Assembly (NCBI RefSeq): GCF_018131105.1
Contig: NZ_JAFCJI010000001.1
Location: forward strand, 3,942,001-4,006,000
Length of the DNA stretch: 64,000 nt
Reading direction: 5' to 3'
From: Bradyrhizobium manausense
Lineage (GTDB): Bacteria; Pseudomonadota; Alphaproteobacteria; Rhizobiales; Xanthobacteraceae
The notes beneath the pieces were generated by a model that ran no database searches, had not been told where the DNA came from, and saw nothing but the letters and a program-made list of their open reading frames with translations. Shown one piece after another: positions 8,759-16,736 of this stretch (the first letter of the stretch is position 1; each line of letters starts with the position of its first letter). The position numbers were made by a program, and so were the translations under genes.

Positions 8759-9571
8759 TCACCCGATCTCCGCCACCGCAGCAAGAATGCGTGCGATGTC
8801 CTGCGGACGGGAGAGGCGGTGATCGCCATCCTGGATCATGGTGAGCACGACGTCGTCGGCCGGCAGGCGGTGCGTCAGTGCGAAGGCATGCTGCCACGGC
8901 ACATCGGGATCCTGCGCGCCTTGCAGAATGCGGACGGGGCAACCGAGATCGATGGCGCTGCCGAGCACGAGATGGTTGCGGCCCTCCTCGATCAGCTTGC
9001 GCGTGATCGGATAGGGCGTGCCGTCGCCATATTCGGATGGCCTGAGCCAAAAGCCCTTGGTCTCGATCTCCTTCTTCACGTCGGGCGAAAAGTTCTTCCA
9101 CATCAGTTCTTCAGTGAAGTCGGGCGCCGGCGCAATCAGCACCAGGCCCGCAAGCGAGGCTTTGGCTTGCTGCTTTTCCTGACGCTTCCTGATCTCGCGC
9201 GCGAGCAGCAGCGCCATCCAGCCGCCCATGGAGGAGCCGATCAAAATTTGCGGACCGGTGCAGAACCGCTCGAACACCGCGACGCTGTCCTCGAGCCAGC
9301 TTCCGATGGTTCCGTCGGCGAAATCGCCGCTGGATTCGCCATGGCCGGAATAGTCGAACCGGACGGCGGCACGGCCATGCTCGCCGGCCCAGCCGTCCAG
9401 CGCCACCGCCTTGCCGCCCTGCATGTCGGATTTGAAGCCGCCGAGCCAGACCACGCCGGGCCCTTGACCAGATCCTTGGCCGGCGCGGTGGCGCACCGCG
9501 ATCCTGCGCGCCGAGGAGCCCTCGCCCAATTCGATGAAGTCGAGCACGGCATCGGAAATTGCTGAGGTCAT
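8759..9571 (-). CDS. alpha/beta hydrolase
   Basis: A 270-residue serine hydrolase. GSSMGG at 112-117 holds the nucleophile Ser114, and RFDYSGHGESSGDF lies before it at the oxyanion/cap region. DPDVPWQHAF and a histidine in DGDHRLSRP would supply the acid and base. The overall layout is like the ABHD10/esterase-type hydrolases common in alphaproteobacteria. No signal peptide is visible, so it is probably cytoplasmic. Start ATG 9571. The gene is divergent from infC, with a 252-base gap. Confidence 0.82.
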   Translation of the reverse strand: MTSAISDAVLDFIELGEGSSARRIAVRHRAGQGSGQGPGVVWLGGFKSDMQGGKAVALDGWAGEHGRAAVRFDYSGHGESSGDFADGTIGSWLEDSVAVFERFCTGPQILIGSSMGGWMALLLAREIRKRQEKQQAKASLAGLVLIAPAPDFTEELMWKNFSPDVKKEIETKGFWLRPSEYGDGTPYPITRKLIEEGRNHLVLGSAIDLGCPVRILQGAQDPDVPWQHAFALTHRLPADDVVLTMIQDGDHRLSRPQDIARILAAVAEIG

Positions 9572-9823
9572 GGAACGTTTGCTCTGGTTGTGCGGTTTGA
9601 CGTGTTCGGGTGCGTACCCGAACGCAACCCTATATTGGCATTGTCCCTTTGGGACGCTTGCGGAACAGGGGCAAGGTGTCTATGTCGTGCACCGTGCCGA
9701 AAAGCGTGGCCAAAATGCCTCGCATTTGAGGGTTTTTCGCTGCTCGCAACAGCGACTTGCTTGCCGCCAAACGCATCTTCCTGCAAAATAGCCGCTTCCT
9801 TTCACAATCTTGGAGAACCACCC
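9572..9823 (+). promoter_or_regulatory. infC leader / divergent intergenic region
   Basis: This 252-base gap separates the hydrolase gene from infC. It holds a hairpin GTTCGGGTGCGTACCCGAAC at 9606-9625 and ends with TTGGAG shortly before the ATT start of infC. It is likely to contain the infC promoter and an untranslated leader. No other gene is seen. Confidence 0.4.
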
Positions 9824-10363
9824 ATTCGCCGTCCCAATAGAGCCCCGCCCGTTGCCAGCAAAGACGGGCCGCGCATCAATGATGATATTCGCAACGCGCA
9901 GATCCAGCTGATCGATCAGACCGGTGAAAACAAAGGCACGGTCGAGACGATGATGGCCATCAAGATGGCCCAGGAAGCCGGCATGGATCTGGTTGAGATT
10001 TCGCCAAATGTCAGCCCTCCCGTCTGCAAGATCATGGACTACGGGAAGTATAAGTATTCCGCGCAGAAGAAAGCCGCCGAAGCCCGCAAGCGTCAGAAGA
10101 CCGTCGAGATCAAGGAGATCAAGCTCCGTCCGATGATCGACGACCACGACTATGACGTGAAGATGCGCGCGATGCTGCGGTTCTTCGAGGAAGGCGACAA
10201 GGTCAAGATCACCCTGCGTTATCGCGGCCGCGAAATGGCGCACCAGGAGATCGGCACCAAACTGCTGGACAAGATCAAGACCGACGTTGCCGAGCTCGCC
10301 AAGGTTGAGCAGGACGCCCGGTTCGAAGGCCGCCAGGTCGTCATGGTGCTGGCGCCGCGCTGA
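9824..10363 (+). CDS. infC: translation initiation factor IF-3, ATT start
   Basis: IF-3 binds the 30S subunit, prevents premature joining with 50S and checks the start codon. The 179-residue protein has the N-domain (GPRINDDIRNAQIQLID, GMDLVEISPNVSPPVCKIMD), the YGKYKYSAQKKAAEARK linker, and the C-domain ending REMAHQEIGTKLLDKI to VVMVLAPR, the normal length for alphaproteobacterial IF-3. The start is ATT at 9824: there is no ATG/GTG/TTG at the right place, a GGAG lies eight bases upstream, and translation from ATT gives the expected beginning RRPNRAPP. Non-AUG starts in infC are known to underlie its autoregulation. Confidence 0.93.
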   Translation: MRRPNRAPPVASKDGPRINDDIRNAQIQLIDQTGENKGTVETMMAIKMAQEAGMDLVEISPNVSPPVCKIMDYGKYKYSAQKKAAEARKRQKTVEIKEIKLRPMIDDHDYDVKMRAMLRFFEEGDKVKITLRYRGREMAHQEIGTKLLDKIKTDVAELAKVEQDARFEGRQVVMVLAPR

Positions 10364-10389
10364 AGCCAACGCGCAACAGCTAAAGTCTT

Positions 10390-10425
10390 AACGGCCCGTC
10401 CGGATCTCCGGCGGGCCGTTTGTGT
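10390..10425 (+). terminator. Rho-independent terminator after infC
   Basis: The stem ACGGCCCGtCCGG pairs with CCGGcGGGCCGT around an ATCT loop and is followed by TTTGTGTT. It sits 27 bases after the infC stop and ahead of the convergent small secreted-protein gene. Confidence 0.75.
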
Positions 10426-10427
10426 TC

Positions 10428-10826
10428 TCAGGTCCGCGACGCCTGCCAGGTTCCGCTGCATTGGTCACCGGAGATGATGCCCCGCCAGGAGCCTGCCCCG
10501 GCTGCACCGCCGAGCCGACCACCGCCGGTGGCGTGAGAGGCGCCGACCGACACCTGGACCGCAACGGCTCCGCCGTGATTGACCGAGCCGGACACCCTGC
10601 CGCCGCCGGCGGACGAGACCCGGGTCCCGGTCACGGTGAAGGGGACGCTGTAGCCCGAGCTGCAATTGCCGCGGGTGGTGGCAAAGGTGACATTCCAGAC
10701 GCCGTCATAGCCGGCGATGCGGGCATCGGCGGTCGACGGGACGGCCGCCATGGCGAGCACGGTAAACAGCGCGAGGCTACGGGGACGGGCGACAACAGGT
10801 AAAATCGATCGGGAAAAATGGGCCAT
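10428..10826 (-). CDS. small secreted hypothetical protein
   Basis: I do not recognise a family. From ATG 10826 it is 132 residues. It has a Sec-type N-terminus (MAHFSRSILPVVARPRSLAL, then a hydrophobic stretch and a cleavage-like site near STADA). The mature part is rich in Gly, Ser and Val, begins IAGYDGVWNVTF and contains a two-cysteine pattern (NCSSGY, DQCSGTW) that could form a disulfide. The open frame continues upstream to 10919, but the signal peptide and an AGGA ahead of ATG 10826 favour the shorter form. The function is unknown; it may be a periplasmic beta-rich protein. Confidence 0.65.
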   Translation of the reverse strand: MAHFSRSILPVVARPRSLALFTVLAMAAVPSTADARIAGYDGVWNVTFATTRGNCSSGYSVPFTVTGTRVSSAGGGRVSGSVNHGGAVAVQVSVGASHATGGGRLGGAAGAGSWRGIISGDQCSGTWQASRT

Positions 10827-11102
10827 TTTGGTCCTGCTCCGGACGAGGCGGCGTGAACAACGAGGTCGCAACACCCAATAGTCGGCGAGCAGGTTTCGCG
10901 GGTTCATCGTCGTTGCCAATTCGCCCGTTCTCTGTCATAAGCCCGACCTTCATCGCCCGGCTGATTAAGGGCTGCCGTGGCGGTGTTCGTGCGGGTTTCG
11001 CGCTTGTTCGCAAAAACCTGAGCACAATCAACGCTCTAACGAGCATTTTTGACGGCCACGCCGCCTTCGCGGGCGGATTTCGTTGGCCATTAGGAGAGCC
11101 AA

Positions 11103-11303
11103 ATGCCCAAGCTGAAGACCAAATCGGGCGCTAAAAAGCGCTTCAAGGTGACTGCCACCGGCAAAGTGATGTTCGCTCATCGCAGCAAGCGTCACGGCAT
11201 GATCAAGCGGACGAAGAAGCAGATCCGTCAGCTTCGCGGCACCGCTGTGCTGTTCAAGACCGACGGCGACAACGTCAAGAAGTACTTCTTGCCGAACGCC
11301 TGA
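11103..11303 (+). CDS. rpmI: 50S ribosomal protein L35
   Basis: This 66-residue, strongly basic protein begins MPKLKTKSGAKKRFKVTATGK, with the typical L35 segment HRSKRHGMIKRTKKQIRQLRG. It is a structural protein of the large subunit. AGGAGAG lies a few bases ahead of the start. It is followed 90 bases later by rplT, the classical rpmI-rplT pair, here separated from infC by a gene on the opposite strand. Confidence 0.98.
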   Translation: MPKLKTKSGAKKRFKVTATGKVMFAHRSKRHGMIKRTKKQIRQLRGTAVLFKTDGDNVKKYFLPNA

Positions 11304-11393
11304 TCGCGTCCAAGATCGACGAAGATCATTGCCATCTGCGCCGCGTTTTGCGCGGCGATCCGAAAAACCAAGTCATCTCTGAAGGATTTCGTC

Positions 11394-11753
11394 ATGTCTC
11401 GCGTCAAACGCGGTGTGACCGCTCACGCCAAGCACAAGAAAGTCTACAAGGCCGCCAAGGGTTTCTACGGCCGCCGCAAGAACACCATCCGCGCCGCCAA
11501 GCCGGCCGTGGAGAAGGCCCAGCAGTACGCCTTCCGCGACCGCAAGCGTAAGAAGCGCACCTTCCGCGCGCTCTGGATCCAGCGTCTCAACGCGGCCGTC
11601 CGTCCGTTCGGCCTGACCTACAGCCGATTTATCGACGGTCTCGCCAAGTCGGGCATCACTGTGGACCGCAAGGTGCTGTCGGATCTCGCGATCCACGAGC
11701 CCGCGTCGTTCCAGCTGATCGCCGAGAAGGCCAAGGCCGCTCTCGCGGCCTAA
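11394..11753 (+). CDS. rplT: 50S ribosomal protein L20
   Basis: A 119-residue protein containing the L20 core: an RVKRGVTAHAKHKKVYKAAKG N-terminal tail, YAFRDRKRKKRTFRALWI, and INDGL-like RFIDGLAKSGI followed by LSDLAIHEPASF. It binds 23S rRNA early in 50S assembly, and in many bacteria it represses its own operon by binding the leader. The upstream gap to rpmI is 90 bases; a leader-autoregulation site was not identified. The start is the ATG at 11394, after a good AAGGA. Confidence 0.98.
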   Translation: MSRVKRGVTAHAKHKKVYKAAKGFYGRRKNTIRAAKPAVEKAQQYAFRDRKRKKRTFRALWIQRLNAAVRPFGLTYSRFIDGLAKSGITVDRKVLSDLAIHEPASFQLIAEKAKAALAA

Positions 11754-11761
11754 GCTTGGCG

Positions 11762-12175
11762 CTAGCGGGCCGTCTGGCCCGCAGACTTCAGCGCGCGTTG
11801 CGAGTAGCGCTGGGCGACCTCCGCCCGGCAGAATGCCGTAAACGAGAGATACATGGTGCCGGACTTGTTCCGGTACTTAACGTCGCACGCGTGCATCTCG
11901 CGCTTGTAGGCCTTGCTCTGCGCGGCGTTGAGGCCGGGCTTGAAGTCCGCCTCGCATTTCTTTTCAACGGCGGCGCCGAGCTGGACATCGCCGCTCGCGG
12001 TCAGTTCGCAATCCCTGAAGACCTTCATCGCGCTGTCGCAGCCCTTCTGGCTGCCGATGGTGTCGACGACCTCGTCCAGCGTCATGGATTTGTCCATGCA
12101 GACCATGGCGCGCGCAGGCGTGACGGCGACCGGCAACACGATGGCCAGGACGGCGAGAGCGGATTTCGAAAGCAT
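11762..12175 (-). CDS. small cysteine-rich secreted protein, unknown function
   Basis: A 137-residue protein with a clear Sec signal peptide (MLSKSALAVLAIVLPVAV, cleavage near PARA) and six cysteines in the mature part (in MVCMD, KGCDS, RDCEL, KKCEA, HACDV, AFCRA), suggesting three disulfides. The rest is helical and charged. I know no family. Start ATG 12175. It is encoded opposite to rplT and pheS and fills the gap between them, so it may be independently transcribed. Confidence 0.62.
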   Translation of the reverse strand: MLSKSALAVLAIVLPVAVTPARAMVCMDKSMTLDEVVDTIGSQKGCDSAMKVFRDCELTASGDVQLGAAVEKKCEADFKPGLNAAQSKAYKREMHACDVKYRNKSGTMYLSFTAFCRAEVAQRYSQRALKSAGQTAR

Positions 12176-12326
12176 CGCGAAGGTCTCCTCGTAACCTCCC
12201 TTGGTGCCCTGCCCCCGCGCGAGGTTCAACCCAGCTGGTCCAACCCCGAAATGACCGGCTTTTTGCTTGACGTTACGCCCTTCTGGCGGCGACAACCCAG
12301 CCGAATTTGGAGCCAAGGATTTGCCT

Positions 12327-13409
12327 GTGTCCGACCTCGCAACGCTTGAAACATCCATCCTCGACCAGATCGCCGCCGCCGGCGATGAAGGCGCGCTCGA
12401 AGCGGTGCGCGTCGCAGCCCTCGGCAAGAAGGGCTCGATCTCGGCGCTGCTCGCCACGCTCGGCAAGATGTCGCCCGACGAGCGCAAGACGCAGGGCGCG
12501 GCGATCAACCAGGCCAAGGACAAGGTCGCCGAGGCGCTCGCCGCGCGGCGCGATGTGCTGAAATCAGCCGCGCTCGACGCACGGCTCGCCTCCGAGACCG
12601 TCGACGTCACGCTGCCGCTGCGCGACGCGCAGGCCGAGGCCGGCCGCATCCATCCGCTGAGCCAGGTGTGGGACGAGCTCACCACGATCTTCGCTGACAT
12701 GGGTTTCTCGGTCGCTGAAGGTCCGGATATCGAGACCGACGATTACAACTTCACCAAGCTGAATTTCCCGGAAGGCCATCCGGCGCGCGAGATGCACGAC
12801 ACGTTCTTCTTCCATCCGAAGGAGGACGGATCGCGCATGCTGCTCCGTACCCACACCTCGCCGGTGCAGGTGCGCACCATGCTGACCCAGAAGCCGCCGA
12901 TCCGCGTGATCTGCCCGGGCCGCACCTACCGCATCGATTCGGATGCGACCCACACGCCGCAATTCCACCAGGTCGAAGGCCTCGTCATCGACAAGCATTC
13001 GCATCTCGGCCACCTCAAATGGATCCTGCATGAGTTCTGCAAGGCATTCTTCGAGGTCGACCACATCAACATGCGCTTCCGTCCGTCGTTCTTCCCGTTC
13101 ACCGAGCCGTCGCTGGAAGTCGACTTGCAGTGCCGCCGTGACAAGAACGATATCCGCTTCGGCGAGGGCGAGGACTGGATGGAGATCCTCGGCTGCGGCA
13201 TGGTGCATCCGAATGTGCTGCGCGCCTGCGGCATCGATCCCGACGAGTACCAGGGTTTTGCCTGGGGCATGGGCATCGACCGCATCGCCATGCTGAAATA
13301 CGGCATCGCCGATCTGCGCCAGCTGTTCGACAGCGACGTCCGCTGGCTCAACCATTACGGCTTCAAGCCGCTCGAAGTGCCGACACTCGCCGGAGGGCTG
13401 AGCTCGTGA
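12327..13409 (+). CDS. pheS: phenylalanine--tRNA ligase alpha subunit
   Basis: The catalytic alpha subunit of phenylalanyl-tRNA synthetase; it activates phenylalanine with ATP and transfers it to tRNA-Phe as an alpha2beta2 enzyme. The 360-residue sequence contains a helical N-terminal coiled-coil arm, class II motif 2 (RTYRIDSDATHTPQFHQVEG) and motif 3 (FAWGMGIDRIAMLKYGI). GTG 12327 with AAGGAT upstream was chosen because it gives the canonical N-terminus. The stop overlaps the pheT start. Confidence 0.97.
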   Translation: MSDLATLETSILDQIAAAGDEGALEAVRVAALGKKGSISALLATLGKMSPDERKTQGAAINQAKDKVAEALAARRDVLKSAALDARLASETVDVTLPLRDAQAEAGRIHPLSQVWDELTTIFADMGFSVAEGPDIETDDYNFTKLNFPEGHPAREMHDTFFFHPKEDGSRMLLRTHTSPVQVRTMLTQKPPIRVICPGRTYRIDSDATHTPQFHQVEGLVIDKHSHLGHLKWILHEFCKAFFEVDHINMRFRPSFFPFTEPSLEVDLQCRRDKNDIRFGEGEDWMEILGCGMVHPNVLRACGIDPDEYQGFAWGMGIDRIAMLKYGIADLRQLFDSDVRWLNHYGFKPLEVPTLAGGLSS

Positions 13410-15814
13410 AATTCACCCTCTCCTGGCTGAAGGATCATCTCGACACCGACGAGCCCTTGGAAAAGCTCGCCGACAAGCTCACCATGATCGGGCTCGAGGT
13501 CGAGAACATCGAGGACAAGGCGAAGGCGCTGAAGCCGTTCACCATTGCGAAGGTGATCTCGGCCGAGCAGCACCCGAATGCCGACCGCCTGCGCGTCTGC
13601 ATGGTCGACACCGGTGACGGTGGCGCGCCGGTGCAGGTCGTGTGCGGAGCGCCGAATGCGCGCGCGGGGCTCGTCAGTGTATTCTCGCCGCCCGGCACCT
13701 ACATTCCCGGCAAGGACATCACGCTCGGTGTCGGCACCATCAGGGGCGTCGAGAGCCGCGGCATGCTGTGCTCGGCGGCCGAGTTGCAGATCTCCAACGA
13801 CCATGACGGCATCATGGAATTGCCGGCGGATGCGCCTGTTGGTGCCGGCTATGCCGAATGGGCCGCGCTCGGCGATCCCGTGATCGAGATCAACCTGACG
13901 CCGAACCGGCAGGACTGCACCGGCGTGCACGGTATCGCGCGCGATCTCGCCGCTGCCGATATGGGCAAGTTCAAGGACCCGTCGATCAAGCCGATCAAGG
14001 GCGAATTCCCCTGCCCGGTGAAGGTCACGGTCGAAGACGCCACGCTGTGTCCGGGCTTCGCGCTGCGCCTCGTGCGCGGCGTGAAGAACGGCCCGTCGCC
14101 GGAATGGCTGCAAAAGCGGCTGACCGCGATCGGCCTGCGTCCGATCAATGCGCTTGTCGACATCACCAACTTCATGACCTACGACCGCGCGCGCCCGCTG
14201 CACGTGTTCGACGCCAGCAAGGTGAAGGGCAATCTGGTCGTGCGCCGTGCCCGCGACGGCGAAACACTGCTCGCGCTCGACGGCCGCACCTATAACCTCG
14301 ATCCCTCAACTTGCGTGATCGCCGATGAGCACGGCGTCGAGTCGCTCGCGGGCATCATGGGCGGCGAGGCCTCGGGGTGCGACGAGACCACCACCGACGT
14401 CCTGATCGAATCGGCGTTGTGGAACGAGATCAACATCGCCCAGACGGGCCGCAAGCTCGGCATCAACTCCGATGCGCGCTATCGCTTCGAGCGCGGCGTC
14501 GATCCGGCCTTCATGGTGCCCGGGCTCGAGCTCGCCACCAGGCTGGTGATGGACATGTGCGGCGGCGCGCCGTCGGACAACGTCGTGGTCGGCAAGGCGT
14601 TCGGTGACGACCGCATCATCGAATTCCCGGTGACCGAGGTGAAGCGTCTGTCCGGCATCGAGGTGCCGATGCCGGAGATGAAGCGCATCCTGACCCATCT
14701 CGGCTTCATGATGGCCGGTCCGGGCCCGGTCGTGAAGGTCGCGGTGCCGTCATGGCGGACCGACGTGCACGGCAAGGCCGATATCGTCGAGGAAGTCGTC
14801 CGCATCTACGGTGTCGACAAGGTGCCGATGACCCCGTTCGAGCGCGGCGAGGACGCGCGCAAACCGGTGCTGACGCCGCTGCAGCTTCGCACCCGCCGGG
14901 CACGGCGCGCGCTGGCGAGCCGCGGCATGACCGAGGCGGTGACGTGGTCGTTCATCACGAAGGCCGCGGCACAATTGTTCGGCGGCGGACAGCGCGAGCT
15001 CGAAGTCGCCAACCCGATTGCCGCCGATCTCTCCGACATGCGGCCGAGCCTGCTGCCGGGTCTGGTCGCTGCCGCGCAGGCCAATGCCGATCGCGGCTAT
15101 GGCGACGTGGTGCTGTTCGAGGTCGGCCAGGTCTTCAGGGGTGATCGTCCGCAGGATCAGTTCATGACGGCGAGCGGCGTGCGCCGCGGCCTTGCGTCGT
15201 CGGAAGGATTGGGGCGGCATTGGTCCGGCTCTGATCAGGCCGACGTGTTTGACGCCAAGGCCGACGCGCTCGCGGTGCTGGCCGCGGCCGGCGCTCCCAT
15301 GCAGGCGCTTCAGATCGTCGCCGGTGGTCCCGCGTGGCTGCATCCGGGCCGCTCCGGCACGATCCAGATCGGACCGCAGAACGTGCTCGGCTATTTTGGC
15401 GAGATGCATCCGCGCGCGCTGGAGGCACTCGGCGCCGACGGTCCGCTTGTCGTGTTCGAGGTGACCCTCGATCGCATCCCGGAAGCGAAGAAGAAGCCGA
15501 CGCGCGCAAAACCGCTGATCGACCTGTCGGCGTTCCAGCCCGTGTCGCGCGACTTCGCCTTCATCGTTGACCGCACGGTGAAAGCCGCCGACATCGTGCG
15601 CGCTGCGCAGGGCGTCGACAGGAAGCTGATCACCGGCGTGAACGTGTTCGACCTCTATGAGGGCAAGGGCATCGACGACGGCAAGAAGTCGATCGGCATC
15701 GCCGTGACGATCCAGCCGCGCGAGAAGACGCTGACCGACCAGGAGATCGAGGCCGTCGCCGCGAAGATCGTGGCGGAGGTCACGAAGAAGACCGGCGGTA
15801 CGTTGAGAGCATGA
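13406..15814 (+). CDS. pheT: phenylalanine--tRNA ligase beta subunit
   Basis: The 802-residue beta subunit contributes tRNA binding and editing of mischarged tyrosine. It shows the N-terminal MKFTLSWLKDHLDTDE start, a tRNA-binding (OB) domain with EQHPNADRLRVC and SRGMLCSAAELQIS, B3/B4 editing domains, the B5 region and the C-terminal anticodon-binding domain (PVSRDFAFIVDRTVKAADIVRA). The start is GTG at 13406, overlapping the pheS stop by four bases. The 3' end overlaps the next exporter gene by four bases (ATGA). Confidence 0.97.
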   Translation: MKFTLSWLKDHLDTDEPLEKLADKLTMIGLEVENIEDKAKALKPFTIAKVISAEQHPNADRLRVCMVDTGDGGAPVQVVCGAPNARAGLVSVFSPPGTYIPGKDITLGVGTIRGVESRGMLCSAAELQISNDHDGIMELPADAPVGAGYAEWAALGDPVIEINLTPNRQDCTGVHGIARDLAAADMGKFKDPSIKPIKGEFPCPVKVTVEDATLCPGFALRLVRGVKNGPSPEWLQKRLTAIGLRPINALVDITNFMTYDRARPLHVFDASKVKGNLVVRRARDGETLLALDGRTYNLDPSTCVIADEHGVESLAGIMGGEASGCDETTTDVLIESALWNEINIAQTGRKLGINSDARYRFERGVDPAFMVPGLELATRLVMDMCGGAPSDNVVVGKAFGDDRIIEFPVTEVKRLSGIEVPMPEMKRILTHLGFMMAGPGPVVKVAVPSWRTDVHGKADIVEEVVRIYGVDKVPMTPFERGEDARKPVLTPLQLRTRRARRALASRGMTEAVTWSFITKAAAQLFGGGQRELEVANPIAADLSDMRPSLLPGLVAAAQANADRGYGDVVLFEVGQVFRGDRPQDQFMTASGVRRGLASSEGLGRHWSGSDQADVFDAKADALAVLAAAGAPMQALQIVAGGPAWLHPGRSGTIQIGPQNVLGYFGEMHPRALEALGADGPLVVFEVTLDRIPEAKKKPTRAKPLIDLSAFQPVSRDFAFIVDRTVKAADIVRAAQGVDRKLITGVNVFDLYEGKGIDDGKKSIGIAVTIQPREKTLTDQEIEAVAAKIVAEVTKKTGGTLRA

Positions 15815-16581
15815 CGCTTACGGACTTCCTTCCCAGGGATGTCAGTCTCACCATTGCGATGGCGCTCTGCGCCATCGCTTTCGTCTCGGGCACTGCGCGC
15901 GGCTTCTCGGGGTTCGGCGCGGCGTTGATCTTCATGCCGCTGGCAAGCAGCGTTGCGGCGCCGCGGCTGGTTGCGGCACTTCTGCTCGTCATCGATTTCG
16001 TCTCGGCCGCGCCGCTGCTGCCCAACGCCTGGCGCAAGGCGGACCGCAAGGCGACCGCCGTGATCGTGCTGGGCGCGCTGGTCGGCGTGCCCGCCGGCAC
16101 CTATTTCCTCAGCGTGCTCGAGCCCGTCACCACGCGCTGGATCATCTCCTGCTTCGTCGCCGCGCTGCTTCTGCTGCTGCTGTCGGGCTGGCGCTATCGC
16201 GGCAAGGACCATGCCTGGCTCTCGGTCGGCATCGGCGGCCTCTCCGGCTTCTGCAGCGGCCTTGCGCAAACCGGCGGGCCGCCGATCGTGGGTTACTGGC
16301 TCGGCCGTCCCATTGCGCCGCTCGTCGCGCGCGCCAACATCGTGCTGTTCTTCGGCGCGTCGGATTGCTTCTCGATGCTTAGCTATGCCACGACAGGCCT
16401 GATCTCGCGCGAGTCGCTCGTGCTCTCGCTGATCGTCGGCCCGGTCTATGCGCTCGGCGTCGCCTTCGGCGCCTCGCTGTTCGGCCGCGCCAGCGAGATG
16501 GTCTTCCGCAGGATCTGCTACGCCCTGATCGCGATGGCCGTGATCACCGGGCTGCCGGTGCTGGACGGGGTGTTGCGCTAG
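15811..16581 (+). CDS. TauE/SafE-family sulfite/anion exporter
   Basis: A 256-residue membrane protein with about eight hydrophobic segments and the GFSGFGAALIFMPL pattern near the N-terminus. Another glycine-rich repeat, GGLSGFCSGLAQTGGPPIVGYWL, matches the duplicated TauE/SafE topology. By family it exports organosulfur or sulfite-type anions or related metabolites, but the substrate is unknown here. ATG 15811 overlaps the end of pheT by four bases, so it is co-transcribed with pheS-pheT, a placement that may be accidental rather than functional. Confidence 0.85.
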   Translation: MTLTDFLPRDVSLTIAMALCAIAFVSGTARGFSGFGAALIFMPLASSVAAPRLVAALLLVIDFVSAAPLLPNAWRKADRKATAVIVLGALVGVPAGTYFLSVLEPVTTRWIISCFVAALLLLLLSGWRYRGKDHAWLSVGIGGLSGFCSGLAQTGGPPIVGYWLGRPIAPLVARANIVLFFGASDCFSMLSYATTGLISRESLVLSLIVGPVYALGVAFGASLFGRASEMVFRRICYALIAMAVITGLPVLDGVLR

Positions 16582-16726
16582 TTGTCGTCCTGGCGAAAGC
16601 CAGGACCCATTACCCCGGTCAGCGATTGTAGCGTGAGCTGATAACTACAGGCCTTCGTACTAGATCCTGGGGTAATGGATCCTGGATCTGCGCTCCGCTT
16701 CGCTGCGCTAGTCCAGGACGACAACA
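16582..16726. repeat. intergenic palindrome (gtcgtcctggcgaaagccagg type), copy 1
   Basis: GTCGTCCTGGCGAAAGCCAGGAC at the left and TCCAGGACGAC at the right form a long inverted repeat. Between them is a second pair of arms, CCATTACCCCGG with CCTGGGGTAATGG. A related element with the same outer arms is at 36909-37029. It separates convergent genes. Confidence 0.75.
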
Positions 16727-16736
16727 GAGAGTTGCC

